From contig JAGZIY010000009.1 of assembly GCA_018365995.1 (NCBI GenBank), positions 1 through 64,000 of the forward strand: a DNA stretch of 64,000 nt. The letters are read 5' to 3'. Below are positions 1-8,567 of this stretch, in pieces (the first letter of the stretch is position 1; each line of letters opens with the position of its first letter). The notes below the pieces were generated by a model, which made no database searches, had not been told where the DNA came from, and saw only the letters and a list, made by a program, of their open reading frames with translations. A program made the position numbers and the translations under genes. Origin of the DNA: Butyricicoccus pullicaecorum (lineage in GTDB: Bacteria; Bacillota; Clostridia; Oscillospirales; Butyricicoccaceae).

Positions 1-86
1 TTCCCATTCCGAACACAGTAGTTAAGCTCATTAACGGTGAAAATACTTGGCTGGAGACGGCCCGGGAAAATAACACGGCGCGCACA
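1..86 (+). rRNA. rrf: 5S ribosomal RNA, 3' part (5' end outside window)
   Basis: The first bases read TTCCCATTCCGAACACAG followed by GTTAAGCTC, the conserved loop B/helix III core of bacterial 5S rRNA, and continue through the loop E/helix IV segment (TACTTGGCTGGAGACGGCCC). Only the 3' two thirds is present. The exact 3' end is estimated from the usual terminal pairing and may be off by a few bases. A terminator follows directly, so this is the end of an rRNA operon. Confidence 0.93.
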
Positions 87-90
87 TAAA

Positions 91-121
91 GCAGACCCAT
101 TTGGGTCTGCTTTTTCTTTTT
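91..121 (+). terminator. Rho-independent terminator of the rRNA operon
   Basis: A perfect stem GCAGACCCA / TGGGTCTGC with a 2-base loop is followed by TTTTTCTTTTT. It sits 5 bases after the 5S rRNA. Confidence 0.93.
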
Positions 122-217
122 GCATAAATATTCTCTAGGAAATTTGAGGAAATTCTTTGCGATTTGGTTAAGAAAGGTGTAAAATAATAACCAAATAGAC
201 AAGAGAGGTTTTATAAA

Positions 218-1006
218 ATGTCTGATTGTGTGCAGTTTAATGTGCAGTACATTGCAAGACCAGATACGCAGATTGCTTATTATAGCTGGGGAACAGGCAG
301 TATCCCATTGATTCTTCTGCATGGAAATGGTGAAGATAGTCATTATTTTGAAAAATGTATTCCGTACTTATCGCACTTTTTTAGGGTGATTGCAGTAGAT
401 AGCCGTGGGCATGGACGTTCTGGGCGGGGATCTGCACGCTTGGATTTTGACTGTATGGCAGAGGATTTGTGTGCACTGTTAGATACTTTAGAAATTCCCA
501 AAGCATATTTATTAGGTTTTAGTGATGGGGGAAATCTTGCAATCAAGTTTACACTGCTCTATCCACAGCGTGTGGAAAAACTGATTTTAAATGGGGCAAA
601 TGTTTCCATGCTGCGTGGTGTTGTGCCATGGGTGCAGTTGCCGATTTATCCTGCTGTTGGGTTATTGACAGCATTGTCTCTGCTGGATCAAAATATTCGA
701 AATAGAAGAGACGTATTGGCGCTGATGGCGCGTAATTATGGCGTAGGTTTACAGGACTTACAGTTGATTGAACAGGAGACACTTTTGATTGTAGGAGACC
801 ATGATATGATTTTACCATCTCATACGCATGCAATGGCACAGGAACTGCCACATAGTAAATTGGTGGTATTGACCGGAAACCATTTTATAGCAGCACAGTC
901 TCCAGCGAGATTTTCACTCAATTGCCTGCATTTTTTACTGGAAAAAAAGATTCCAGACGAAGTCAAATTTGCGTGGCGAGTGCAAGATGAAAAAGCAAAT
1001 CGATAA
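218..1006 (+). CDS. alpha/beta hydrolase fold protein
   Basis: 262 residues with an alpha/beta hydrolase layout: the HGNGE oxyanion segment near residue 36, a VAVD/SRGHGRSG strand-turn near 58-70, and the nucleophile elbow GFSDGG near residues 99-104 with Ser101 as the likely nucleophile. An acid lies in the VGDHD stretch near 192-196 and a late histidine in TGNHF near 222, so the Ser-Asp-His triad appears complete. The substrate cannot be read from sequence; small esters, lactones or C-C hydrolase substrates are all possible. The start has an AGAGAGG site upstream (AAGAGAGGTTTTATAAAATG). It is monocistronic between the rRNA terminator and a hairpin at 1119-1147. Confidence 0.88.
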   Translation: MSDCVQFNVQYIARPDTQIAYYSWGTGSIPLILLHGNGEDSHYFEKCIPYLSHFFRVIAVDSRGHGRSGRGSARLDFDCMAEDLCALLDTLEIPKAYLLGFSDGGNLAIKFTLLYPQRVEKLILNGANVSMLRGVVPWVQLPIYPAVGLLTALSLLDQNIRNRRDVLALMARNYGVGLQDLQLIEQETLLIVGDHDMILPSHTHAMAQELPHSKLVVLTGNHFIAAQSPARFSLNCLHFLLEKKIPDEVKFAWRVQDEKANR

Positions 1007-1118
1007 AAAGAATTTCTATTGATTGCTTCATAAAATATTTTGATGTATGCTTAAAATGATTCCAAAGATATTGCTTTGGAACTGCTGAAATATGAGCATA
1101 TAAGATTATATAATAAAA

Positions 1119-1147
1119 GAAACACACACCTAATAGGTGTGTGTTTC
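1119..1147. terminator. perfect 12-bp inverted repeat, possible terminator
   Basis: AAACACACACC-TAAT-AGGTGTGTGTTT pairs perfectly. On the plus strand it is followed by CAAAGAG rather than a T run; on the minus strand it is followed by TTTCTTTTATTATAT. It therefore looks better as a minus-strand terminator, although no intact minus-strand gene lies upstream of it. It may serve the hydrolase weakly. Confidence 0.5.
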
Positions 1148-1385
1148 AAAGAGAAAGAGAAGGTAGAGAAAAGAGATAAATAACAAAATATGGATATAAA
1201 AATTGTTTGTACGACAATTTTTGTCGACCAATTTTTACTGTAATTATAATACACTAGATATCTTAAAATTGCAACAAGTGACATGTACTAAATGGACAAA
1301 AAATAGATGAAAAAATTGTACAATATATACAATAGCTACGTGAAGATTTTTTTGACAAACCACTCTTATTCTGGCATTGTAATAA

Positions 1386-1670
1386 AGACGGGAGCTGGAG
1401 GACAGCAATAACAGTTTTTTTCGATATGAGAGTTTTAAGCTGTACCTGTTCTGGGGCGGTATGGTCTGCAATATCTTAGTGTTTCTTATGCTGTTGTATG
1501 GTATGATTGGTGAGTAAAAAGAAACCGGCACATTGGAAGTTGCTTCAATACCTCTGGAAATCTTGGAGGGTATAATAAACCTATCATATGTTTTATTACT
1601 TTGGGTGCCTTGGAGCGCAGCGGAAAGGAATGGTCATAATTATGAGAATACCTATTATGGGTGGATTTAA
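1386..1670 (+). pseudogene. possible decayed membrane-protein frame with an internal stop
   Basis: One frame reads protein-like over about 94 codons with a single internal TAA at 1515-1517. The first part has a hydrophobic stretch (KLYLFWGGMVCNILVFLMLL) that looks like a membrane helix. After the stop the same frame continues ETGTLEVASIPLEILEG and then another hydrophobic segment to a TAA at 1668. No start codon with a ribosome binding site is visible and I do not recognise the family. It overlaps the next gene in another frame. It could also be chance non-coding sequence. Confidence 0.3.
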
Positions 1671-2430
1671 TAATGCACTATTTAATGCGAATGTTGTAAA
1701 CCAGAAAGTAAATAAGCTTAATGAGAATAATACTCCTGAACAGAGAGCGTTATTTATTCGACGGGAAAATAGAGATAGTATTTTTATTTCTAAGCAGGGG
1801 AAGAAAGAAAGTATAATTCAGCAACTTATGAATCAAAAACAGTTCATTCAAGAAAGTAAAAATGCTGAAATGCAAAGAGGATTTGAAGCAGGTTATATGA
1901 ACGAAGAAAAATTGTCGGAATATGATGAACAGTTAGAAATGATAGACCAACAAATAGCAGAAGTTACAGCTCAGCAGTACTCAGATGAGGAAAAATCAAA
2001 GGCGAACTCGGCAGATAATAAAGTGATGTCAGAAGAAGAATATGAGCAGGCTAAGATGAACAGTATGATGAGTATGGCTTTAGGAATAGAACAGGCGGAA
2101 GTAATTTCCTCAGTCAAGGAAGATTTAGATGGGGAAGCGAGAGTTCTGAAAGCGGAAATAAAAAGTGACGGAAGTAAAGCATTAGAAAGTAAAAAAGAAA
2201 GAGTAGCAGAAATTGAACAACAATCAGGAAATCTTTTAGAACAAATAGGAAATAAAATTGCAGATATAACTGAAGATATAAAAGAAAATCAAGATCATAT
2301 TTCTGTGGACAATGATAGTAATGAAACGACACATACTCAGAATATTGTAAAGGAAGAGGAAAAGCCAGATTCTGAGGAATTGCTATATGAAGATATTGAT
2401 AAGATTAGCGGTCAAGGCGAGAGGGAGTGA
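1642..2430 (+). CDS. hypothetical coiled-coil, glutamate/glutamine-rich protein
   Basis: 262 residues if started at the ATG at 1642, which has GGAAAGGA at 1622-1629 upstream (12-base spacing, rather long). An ATG at 1630 and one at 1588 are in the same frame but have no usable spacing. There is no signal peptide or membrane helix. The body is very hydrophilic and strongly helical, with heptad-like EQLEMIDQQIAEV and KKERVAEIEQQSGNL segments, ending in an acidic tail (EEEKPDSEELLYEDID). I do not recognise a domain. Its AT-rich codon use differs from the GC-richer neighbours, which may mean transfer. It sits 45 bases upstream of the TtcA-like gene and may be cotranscribed with it. Confidence 0.7.
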   Translation: MRIPIMGGFNNALFNANVVNQKVNKLNENNTPEQRALFIRRENRDSIFISKQGKKESIIQQLMNQKQFIQESKNAEMQRGFEAGYMNEEKLSEYDEQLEMIDQQIAEVTAQQYSDEEKSKANSADNKVMSEEEYEQAKMNSMMSMALGIEQAEVISSVKEDLDGEARVLKAEIKSDGSKALESKKERVAEIEQQSGNLLEQIGNKIADITEDIKENQDHISVDNDSNETTHTQNIVKEEEKPDSEELLYEDIDKISGQGERE

Positions 2431-2475
2431 GGTGTTAAAGACTATAGCAAAATACACCAAGAGGAGGATACAGAG

Positions 2476-3279
2476 ATGAAGCTTGAACAAATAGAAACGC
2501 TTTTACATACACAGTTTTCTAAAAAGATACGCGATCCGTTTGTAAAGACCATTAAACAATATGGGCTTATAGAACCAAACGATAAAATCGCAGTCTGCAT
2601 TTCTGGTGGCAAGGATTCTGCCTTGTTAGCAATTCTACTTCGGGATTACCAGCGATATAGTGGAGTTCCGTTTGAGTTCATTTGTCTTGCCATGGATCCC
2701 GGATATGAACCACAAAATCGTGAGCAGATTGTCTCTAATATGGAGCATCTTGGCTTGTCGCTTCAAATCTTTGATACCAATATTTTGCAGGTGGCAGGCA
2801 AGCATGCGGCAAATAATCCATGTTTTCTGTGCGCAAAAATGCGGCGTGGGTATCTTTATACCGAGGCACAGAAGCGCGGCTGTAATAAGATTGCGCTGGG
2901 TCATCATTATGACGATGCCATTGAAACTGTGCTTATGGGGCTGCTCTATGGGGGACAGGTTCAAGCAATGCTGCCTCGTCTCAAAAGTGCCAATTATAAA
3001 GGTATGGAGCTGATTCGCCCTTTGTATCTTGTACGGGAAGCGGCGGTAGCTGCATGGGTTGAGGCAAGTGGATTGGAGTTTTTGCCCTGTGCATGTCCAG
3101 CCCATACAAAAGAGAGAGATACCAAACGGGCAGAAATCAAAGCTTTGATTGCAAAGCTTGCACAGAACAATCCACAAATCGAGGCCAATATCCTCAATGC
3201 AGTAAAAAATGTAAATACAGCTAAAATACTCGGTTGGCGAGATGAAACAGGTATGCACAGCTTCTTGGAGTACCTATAA
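2476..3279 (+). CDS. TtcA-family PP-loop tRNA 2-thiolation protein
   Basis: 267 residues. The PP-loop ATP pyrophosphatase motif SGGKDS lies at residues 43-48, followed by a CxxC (CFLC, about 115-118) and a later CACP near 204-207. This is the cysteine arrangement of the TtcA/TtuA group, which thiolates tRNA bases through an adenylated intermediate and usually an Fe-S cluster. The exact tRNA position is not determinable; TtcA (cytidine 32) is the closest family by motif order. The start has AAGAGGAGGATACAGAG upstream. It follows the coiled-coil orphan by 45 bases. Confidence 0.85.
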   Translation: MKLEQIETLLHTQFSKKIRDPFVKTIKQYGLIEPNDKIAVCISGGKDSALLAILLRDYQRYSGVPFEFICLAMDPGYEPQNREQIVSNMEHLGLSLQIFDTNILQVAGKHAANNPCFLCAKMRRGYLYTEAQKRGCNKIALGHHYDDAIETVLMGLLYGGQVQAMLPRLKSANYKGMELIRPLYLVREAAVAAWVEASGLEFLPCACPAHTKERDTKRAEIKALIAKLAQNNPQIEANILNAVKNVNTAKILGWRDETGMHSFLEYL

Positions 3280-3383
3280 AAATACCCCATCTGTTCTGCG
3301 AAAAAAGCTTTCGATGCTCTGGTTTGTGTGATTTGTACAATCAATCAGAGCAGCTTAGCATAAGCAGTGAGATGGGGTTTTTG

Positions 3384-4292
3384 TTAAAATTTTCCGCACT
3401 GGATTGCGGCAATTGCATCTTCCAGCGTATGATTTCCCAGAGAAATGGCACCAAGTTTGTGTGCTCGACAGCCGACTGTATATTTGGTTAGATCGACGGT
3501 ACCGGAAAGGCATTGCGTTGTGATATAAATGTATGTTCCCTGCTCAATGAGATGCTTGAGACTATCCTCCAGATAAACGGGTATTCCACCGGAGCCATAG
3601 CTTTCAAGAATCACATGTTGATAGCACGAAAGCATGGAAAAGATATTGACATCTAAATCAGGAATGAGCTTGAGCACAAAAATACTGGTATTTGTGACAG
3701 GGATCAGCTCAAATGCTTGCGCTGGCAGAACCTGTGGAAGCAGGGTCAGCGTACCATCTGCATTTACGGTTCCGTCCAATGGTGCGTTGATGGAACGAAA
3801 TGGATTCATATCTTCGCAGTCGACCTTGACGAGATGATTGCCGCGAATGATTTGACCATGTACGACCGCAGCGACACCAAAATATCCGGAGGCAGCTACA
3901 CGGAAGGCATCTAACAGATTGCGCTCGGCATCAGAGTCTGGAACGCCGATTGGCTTTTGTGCGCCGGTGAGCAGTACTGGCTTATCTATATTGCGCAGCA
4001 TATGGTAAAGTAAGGCTGCGGTATAAGACAACGTATCTGTACCATGTGAGATAATAAAGCCATCATAGTTTGCATATTGCGTGTAAATCTGTTCGGCAAG
4101 CTGGATACGATGCGCTGTTGTTATGTCCGTAGAATCTAAGGCATAGGGATTTTCAACCGTTACCATGCAGAAATCTGCAATTTCAGGTAGATACTGAAGA
4201 AGCTGTTCTCCTGTAAGGACAGGAGACAAACCGTTTTCGCTTTGACGGCATGATAACGTGCCGCCTGTCGCAAGAAAAAGGATATTTTTCAT
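3384..4292 (-). CDS. ansA: type I L-asparaginase
   Basis: 302 residues. It carries both asparaginase signatures: ATGGTLS at residues 8-14 with the catalytic Thr12, and HGTDT at 83-87 with Thr85 and Asp86, plus the conserved lysine in LTGAQKPIG near 112. It hydrolyses asparagine to aspartate and ammonia. The absence of a signal peptide and the overall length fit the cytoplasmic AnsA type. The start is preceded by AAGGAGAATCC. It lies 14 bases downstream of the Fe-ADH gene on the same strand, so the two are probably one operon. Confidence 0.93.
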   Translation of the reverse strand: MKNILFLATGGTLSCRQSENGLSPVLTGEQLLQYLPEIADFCMVTVENPYALDSTDITTAHRIQLAEQIYTQYANYDGFIISHGTDTLSYTAALLYHMLRNIDKPVLLTGAQKPIGVPDSDAERNLLDAFRVAASGYFGVAAVVHGQIIRGNHLVKVDCEDMNPFRSINAPLDGTVNADGTLTLLPQVLPAQAFELIPVTNTSIFVLKLIPDLDVNIFSMLSCYQHVILESYGSGGIPVYLEDSLKHLIEQGTYIYITTQCLSGTVDLTKYTVGCRAHKLGAISLGNHTLEDAIAAIQCGKF

Positions 4293-4306
4293 GGATTCTC
4301 CTTGGT

Positions 4307-5455
4307 TTAACGATAGCTGCGGGACAGGATACCAACCACATCTTTATGAGTAAGTTCACGAGCATCTACACGGAATAGACCGCCCATATCAGAGAAGGCA
4401 TGCGCAGCATAACGGTCGAAATTGTCTTTGCTCATGCCAAAATCACTCATTTTCAACTGGTCAACATGGCACGCTGCCTGAAGATCAGCCAGCGCTGCAA
4501 TAAAGTCTCCGTCTGCCCGTCCGAGTGCGTGTGCCATCTGTACGAATTTTTCAGAGCAAGTCTCGGCAAACAGCTTATAGTATTCCAGTGAAATCATAAT
4601 CAGACCGGCACCGTGAGGCAGACTTGGATGGAATCCTGACATGGCGTGTTCAATGGCGTGCTCAGAGGTGCAGGAGGACATGGATTCTACGAATCCTGCG
4701 AGTGTATTTGCAAGTGCAACATTGGCACGTGCTTCTGTATCGCTTCCATCATTGACAGCACGTGCTAAGAATTTGCCAATGAGTTCAATGGCTTTGAGCG
4801 AATACATTTCGCTAATGGGGTTTGCGATGGTTGCAATAAAGCCTTCGCAGGAATGAAACAGCGCGTCAAAGCCCTGATATGCGGTGAGATGTGGTGGAAC
4901 GGTCATCATAAAGTCGGGGTCAACGATAGACAGGGTCGGAAAGGTCTTTTCTGTACCGCCGCCAATCTTTTCTTCTCCATTGGTGATTACCGTCCATGGG
5001 TCGGCTTCCGTGCCTGTTCCGGCAGTTGTGGTAATGGCAACAATGGGGAGCGGTTCATTTTTGATTTTCTGTCCCTTTCCGGAACCGCCGGACACATAGT
5101 CCCACCAGTCACCATCGTTGGTTGCCATAACAGAAACAGCCTTTGCAGTATCGATGGAGGAGCCTCCGCCAAGACCAACGACAAAGGAACAGCCCTCGCT
5201 GCGTGCAAGTGCAGCGCATGCGCGTACAGATTCGATCGTGGGATTCGGCTGCACCTCGTTATAAATGACCATGGTATGTCCACCCTCCTGAAGAGCTGCA
5301 CATACGCGGTCTACATAGCCAAGCTTTGTGGTGGACGACCCGCCCGTAATGAGCAGACCCTTTCCGGCAGGCAGCTTGGCACGTGCCAGCTTTTTCACAC
5401 TGCCAGAGCCGAAGAAAATGCGTGTTGGAATATAATAGCTAAAATTTTTCATCAC
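4307..5455 (-). CDS. iron-containing alcohol dehydrogenase
   Basis: 382 residues, the usual length of group III Fe-ADHs. The NAD(P)-binding GGGSSIDTAKAV motif is near residues 96-107. The metal ligands appear as an Asp in the EADPWT region and the His residues of DALFHSCEGF, SEHAIEHAMSGFHPSLPHGAG. It interconverts alcohols and aldehydes/ketones with NAD(P)H. The substrate is not readable; butanol/1,3-propanediol-type enzymes are the nearest relatives by motif. The start is preceded by AAGAGGTGCTTTGTG. It is the first gene of a unit with asparaginase. Confidence 0.93.
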   Translation of the reverse strand: MMKNFSYYIPTRIFFGSGSVKKLARAKLPAGKGLLITGGSSTTKLGYVDRVCAALQEGGHTMVIYNEVQPNPTIESVRACAALARSEGCSFVVGLGGGSSIDTAKAVSVMATNDGDWWDYVSGGSGKGQKIKNEPLPIVAITTTAGTGTEADPWTVITNGEEKIGGGTEKTFPTLSIVDPDFMMTVPPHLTAYQGFDALFHSCEGFIATIANPISEMYSLKAIELIGKFLARAVNDGSDTEARANVALANTLAGFVESMSSCTSEHAIEHAMSGFHPSLPHGAGLIMISLEYYKLFAETCSEKFVQMAHALGRADGDFIAALADLQAACHVDQLKMSDFGMSKDNFDRYAAHAFSDMGGLFRVDARELTHKDVVGILSRSYR

Positions 5456-5603
5456 AAAGCACCTCTTAAAATTGATACGAATTAAAGGCGGGCAGATAAA
5501 AACAGCCCAACACTATTATTATAGCAAAATTTCATACAGATAAAAAGAGGCATTTCGTAGAACTTTTCTCTGCTTTTTTGTACAAAAAGAAGCTATAAAT
5601 CGC

Positions 5604-5632
5604 TTGACGACATACTGGCACAGTGGTAATAT
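5604..5632 (+). promoter_or_regulatory. sigma-A-type promoter for a short transcription unit
   Basis: TTGACG, 17 bases, TAATAT. It lies 85 bases upstream of a small ORF with a strong ribosome binding site, and the unit ends at the terminator 5954-5981. Confidence 0.55.
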
Positions 5633-5716
5633 AATAACAACAAAAGAAATGAGGTGAATGTTAAAGCAACCAAAAATCTTCTCATTATTTGAATTTTACT
5701 GAAAGGGGTGAGTCCA

Positions 5717-5773
5717 ATGGTTAGTGAAAGTGAACAGCAGTTCCGCACCGTGCGGCTCGCCGGTGCCCGCTAA
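5717..5773 (+). pseudogene. 18-residue ORF at the head of a broken reading frame
   Basis: The ATG at 5717 has GAAAGGGGTGAG upstream at good spacing. The frame reads MVSESEQQFRTVRLAGAR and stops at 5771-5773. The stop falls next to a hairpin (GCACCG at 5745-5750 with CGGTGC at 5761-5766). Another frame is then open through about 5920 and reads protein-like (for example NDVIWEHSDGHTDEYGSG). Either this is a decayed gene with a frameshift, or it is a small leader peptide/RNA unit. I do not recognise either stretch. Confidence 0.35.
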
Positions 5774-5953
5774 GCCGAATTGCCGACGGAAACGACGTTA
5801 TCTGGGAGCATTCCGATGGGCATACTGATGAGTATGGCTCCGGCAGAATACGCGCCGATGGAAAGTTTATGAAATCTAGGCAGATGGTCAATTACGAGAC
5901 GTCGCGGAATTGCGGAAGCGAATGAGTACTACAACTAAATAGTTTGAAATATC

Positions 5954-5981
5954 AAGGGCTGTACAGGTGTACAGCCCTTTT
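5954..5981 (+). terminator. Rho-independent terminator
   Basis: A perfect 12-bp stem AAGGGCTGTACA / TGTACAGCCCTT with a 2-base loop and TTTT. It closes the short unit that begins at the 5604 promoter and separates it from the NUDIX gene. Confidence 0.85.
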
Positions 5982-6018
5982 GGGGTGCCAGAGAAGAAAA
6001 AAGATTGGAGGCTAAAGT

Positions 6019-6405
6019 ATGATTGAGGTTGCAGCGGTGATTTTATCAGATGCGCGAGGCAAAATTTTGATTTGTAAACGCAAGGAAGGCGGAAATTGTG
6101 GGGAGCTGTGGGAGTTTCCAGGAGGAAAGCGGGAACTGCACGAATCAATGGATGTTTGTGCTGTGCGGGAATGTCAGGAGGAACTTGGGGTTTCGGTCTC
6201 CCTTGATGGGATTTTTGATCAGTATACCTTCCGATATCCAGAGCGTGAGATTGCATTTACATTTTTCTTGGGACATATTACAGAAGGAGTTTTGCAGATA
6301 CGAGTGCATGATGGATTGTGCTGGGTTACACGTGAAGAATTGGCACAGTTTGACTTTTGTCCGGCGGATATCGCGCTTGTAGAGCGGCTTATCCAAGACA
6401 AATAG
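6019..6405 (+). CDS. mutT: NUDIX hydrolase, MutT-like (8-oxo-dGTP diphosphatase type)
   Basis: 128 residues with the Nudix box GGKRELHESMDVCAVRECQEELGV near residues 37-60 in relaxed form (G-x5-E-x7-RE-x2-EE-x-G). WEFPGGK immediately before the box is the pattern shared by the MutT/CTP-pyrophosphohydrolase group. It would clean oxidised or non-canonical nucleoside triphosphates, or act as a dCTP/CTP pyrophosphatase. The start has GGAGG at 8-base spacing. It is monocistronic between two terminators. Confidence 0.88.
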   Translation: MIEVAAVILSDARGKILICKRKEGGNCGELWEFPGGKRELHESMDVCAVRECQEELGVSVSLDGIFDQYTFRYPEREIAFTFFLGHITEGVLQIRVHDGLCWVTREELAQFDFCPADIALVERLIQDK

Positions 6406-6409
6406 ATAG

Positions 6410-6447
6410 AAAAGCGTAGATTCCAATAAATGGATTCTACGCTTTTT
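6410..6447. terminator. bidirectional terminator between converging genes
   Basis: AAAAGCGTAGATTCCA / TGGATTCTACGCTTTT with one mismatch, flanked by an A run and a T run, between the NUDIX gene (+) and the LTA-synthase-like gene (-). Confidence 0.88.
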
Positions 6448-6463
6448 TGATCTCAATATATGG

Positions 6464-8419
6464 TTAGTTGTTCTTTTTTTCTATTACAGGTGCGTTCTGA
6501 TAATTTTTTCCAAATAGCATGTCATATTGTAAAAGCCAATGGTTATCGTAGAATACCTGTTGTTCGGGGGTCAAACCATTTTGGTGATAGGTGTTATCCG
6601 GCTCTACAACCGTTCCAACAGATTTTGCACGATAAAGGTCAAATTCTTGACGTAGTAAGTCGAAATAAGCAGGCTGTGCAAGACCGTACAGATCATTGGT
6701 AATGGGAGTGACTTGATATGCCGCAACCGTACCCAAATCAATCGGTTCCTTGTGATAATTGCTCCAAATCATGAGCGGAGTGCCATGTACGCGAGGATCT
6801 TTGGCGTCTTCTGAGCCATAGCCGGTTGCACTATAAACATTCATGCCGTTTCCAATGGGATTATAGTGATCTCCCCACATAACCAGAATAACCGGCTCGT
6901 CTACTGAGTCAAAATAGTCGGTCAGTGTACCCCACATTTTATCGGTATCTTGCACACCAGTTGCGAAGTCCTCTAGACAGCCGATGGTATAATCTGTCAT
7001 GCCTTCAGGAGCAGAGGTGACACGAACACGCTCGTCATCCGGAAAGTTTTCCTTTGCATAAGCCAAATGGTTTTCGATGGTGACAGCATGCAGGAACAGT
7101 GGTGCGTCTTGCTTGGACTCATAGGCGTGAATGATTTGGCGAGCCATTTCATCTTCGCTGACCAGCCCATCCTCCCAGTCAATGGGGCGCTTGCGCTCAG
7201 GATTGTCCATATCCTCAAGGCTGATAAAATCATCAAAGCCAAGGTTGGCATAGGTGCGTTCACGGTTCCAGAATTTTGCGTAATAGCCGTGGATTGCCTT
7301 GGTCTCGTAGCCCTGTGTCTTGCGGAAGGCGGCAATCGAAGGTGTGGGAGCATGAATGTATTCTACATAGGGCTTGCAGTTATTGGGCAGATATTCCATA
7401 GAGAAGCCGGTCAGCACTTCACATTCTACGTCACAGGTGCCGCCGCCAAAACGTGGAGAAAAGCATTTGCCAAATGCCATTTCTTTCCGCGTGCGCTGAA
7501 TGTTTGGGGTAATGGGTTGGTCAAAGGTCACACCGGGCAAATCGGTTGGATCCCAGAACGCTTCTGCCTGAATATAGATGATGGTGGGTGTTTTTTCGGG
7601 GATTGTAGGATTTTTTGCAGCATAGCTTGCGGAAAAATAGGGTTTTTGGTTGGGGCTTTTTTCAACCTGATCCACAATCGTTTGTACATATGCGGCATTA
7701 TAGTCCTTGGGAGCATCAATCTGCATGACCTGTATGTTGGTGAAGAAAGCGGTGACCAGACCATAGTTGCGGTAGTAACGATCCTGCATCCACGCATCTG
7801 GAGAGATGTAGAGAATATTCTTTGTAACATTTTCCTGAAGAAATACGCCAAAAATCATGAAAAAGATACCAGCACATGGAATGAGTGTGCGAATGAGCCA
7901 GCGCTTCCAAGTGAATTTTGGTTTTGGAAGGAAATATGCGGATAAGGTAAGCAAAGATAAAATGATGGCAGAACCAAACATGGGCTTTGAAATCCAAAGG
8001 CCGGATTTTCCGGCAACATCCAGAGCTTCACTTGCCTGTGCCAGATCCCATGGCAGAAAGGGTTCTCCATGGAGTGCAAGTTTGTAGTAACAGATAACAG
8101 CAGGAATACATAAAAAGATGGAAGTGCCAAGGGTAGCAACCCAGTGCCGATTGCTGAGACCAAGCAGGAACAGGTAAACAAGGATCAGAAACACCCAGCC
8201 TGCAAACCAAGCAGCACGGTGCCACCAAAAGCTTTCCACCCAGAAAAAACGATAGGTGAAAACTTGATCTTCAAGCTGGATCCACGTTGCACAAAAGGTG
8301 ATGATTGCCGTAGCGAGCGGGACAAATAGACAACTCAGCCAGATGGAAGGTTTGCGAAGTTGAGCAGCTTTTTCTGGCGTGGTGGAAGAAACGGTTTGTG
8401 AGTTTAGAATGGTTTCCAT
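6464..8419 (-). CDS. LTA synthase family sulfatase-fold membrane protein
   Basis: 651 residues. The N-terminal third contains about five hydrophobic segments (for example LFVPLATAIITFCATWI and WFAGWVFLILVYLFLLGL), followed by an extracellular alkaline-phosphatase/sulfatase domain. Metal and catalytic features fit LtaS: QAEAFWDPTD, the FGGGTCDVECEVLTGF stretch whose Thr is the expected glycerophosphate acceptor, and VMWGDHYNPIG near the C-terminus. It probably transfers glycerol phosphate from phosphatidylglycerol to a lipoteichoic-acid-like chain or modifies another glycan; the precise acceptor is inference. It is monocistronic and transcribed away from the pst operon. Confidence 0.88.
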   Translation of the reverse strand: METILNSQTVSSTTPEKAAQLRKPSIWLSCLFVPLATAIITFCATWIQLEDQVFTYRFFWVESFWWHRAAWFAGWVFLILVYLFLLGLSNRHWVATLGTSIFLCIPAVICYYKLALHGEPFLPWDLAQASEALDVAGKSGLWISKPMFGSAIILSLLTLSAYFLPKPKFTWKRWLIRTLIPCAGIFFMIFGVFLQENVTKNILYISPDAWMQDRYYRNYGLVTAFFTNIQVMQIDAPKDYNAAYVQTIVDQVEKSPNQKPYFSASYAAKNPTIPEKTPTIIYIQAEAFWDPTDLPGVTFDQPITPNIQRTRKEMAFGKCFSPRFGGGTCDVECEVLTGFSMEYLPNNCKPYVEYIHAPTPSIAAFRKTQGYETKAIHGYYAKFWNRERTYANLGFDDFISLEDMDNPERKRPIDWEDGLVSEDEMARQIIHAYESKQDAPLFLHAVTIENHLAYAKENFPDDERVRVTSAPEGMTDYTIGCLEDFATGVQDTDKMWGTLTDYFDSVDEPVILVMWGDHYNPIGNGMNVYSATGYGSEDAKDPRVHGTPLMIWSNYHKEPIDLGTVAAYQVTPITNDLYGLAQPAYFDLLRQEFDLYRAKSVGTVVEPDNTYHQNGLTPEQQVFYDNHWLLQYDMLFGKNYQNAPVIEKKNN

Positions 8420-8509
8420 AAGTTTTGGTTAATTCTCCTCCGGTTCGATAGATTTAGATAATCTTTTTTATTATATCACATTATCCGGGAGAATTTAACC
8501 CTAAAGTGT

Positions 8510-8550
8510 AAGAAAAAAACGAAGGATATACAAATTTTGTATATCCTTCG
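8510..8550 (-). terminator. terminator of the pst-phoU operon
   Basis: A perfect stem CGAAGGATATACAAA / TTTGTATATCCTTCG. On the minus strand it is followed by TTTTTTTCTTAC. It is placed just after the phoU stop. Confidence 0.92.
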
Positions 8551-8567
8551 AGTACTGCTTTTTGAAT

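Noticed and set aside
218..1006. Hydrolase as part of the rRNA operon
   Set aside because: A strong terminator separates them and the hydrolase has its own ribosome binding site and AT-rich promoter region.
1051..1531. Minus-strand frames in the AT-rich gap after the hydrolase
   Set aside because: Low-complexity translations (runs of L, S, F, Y) with no start signals.
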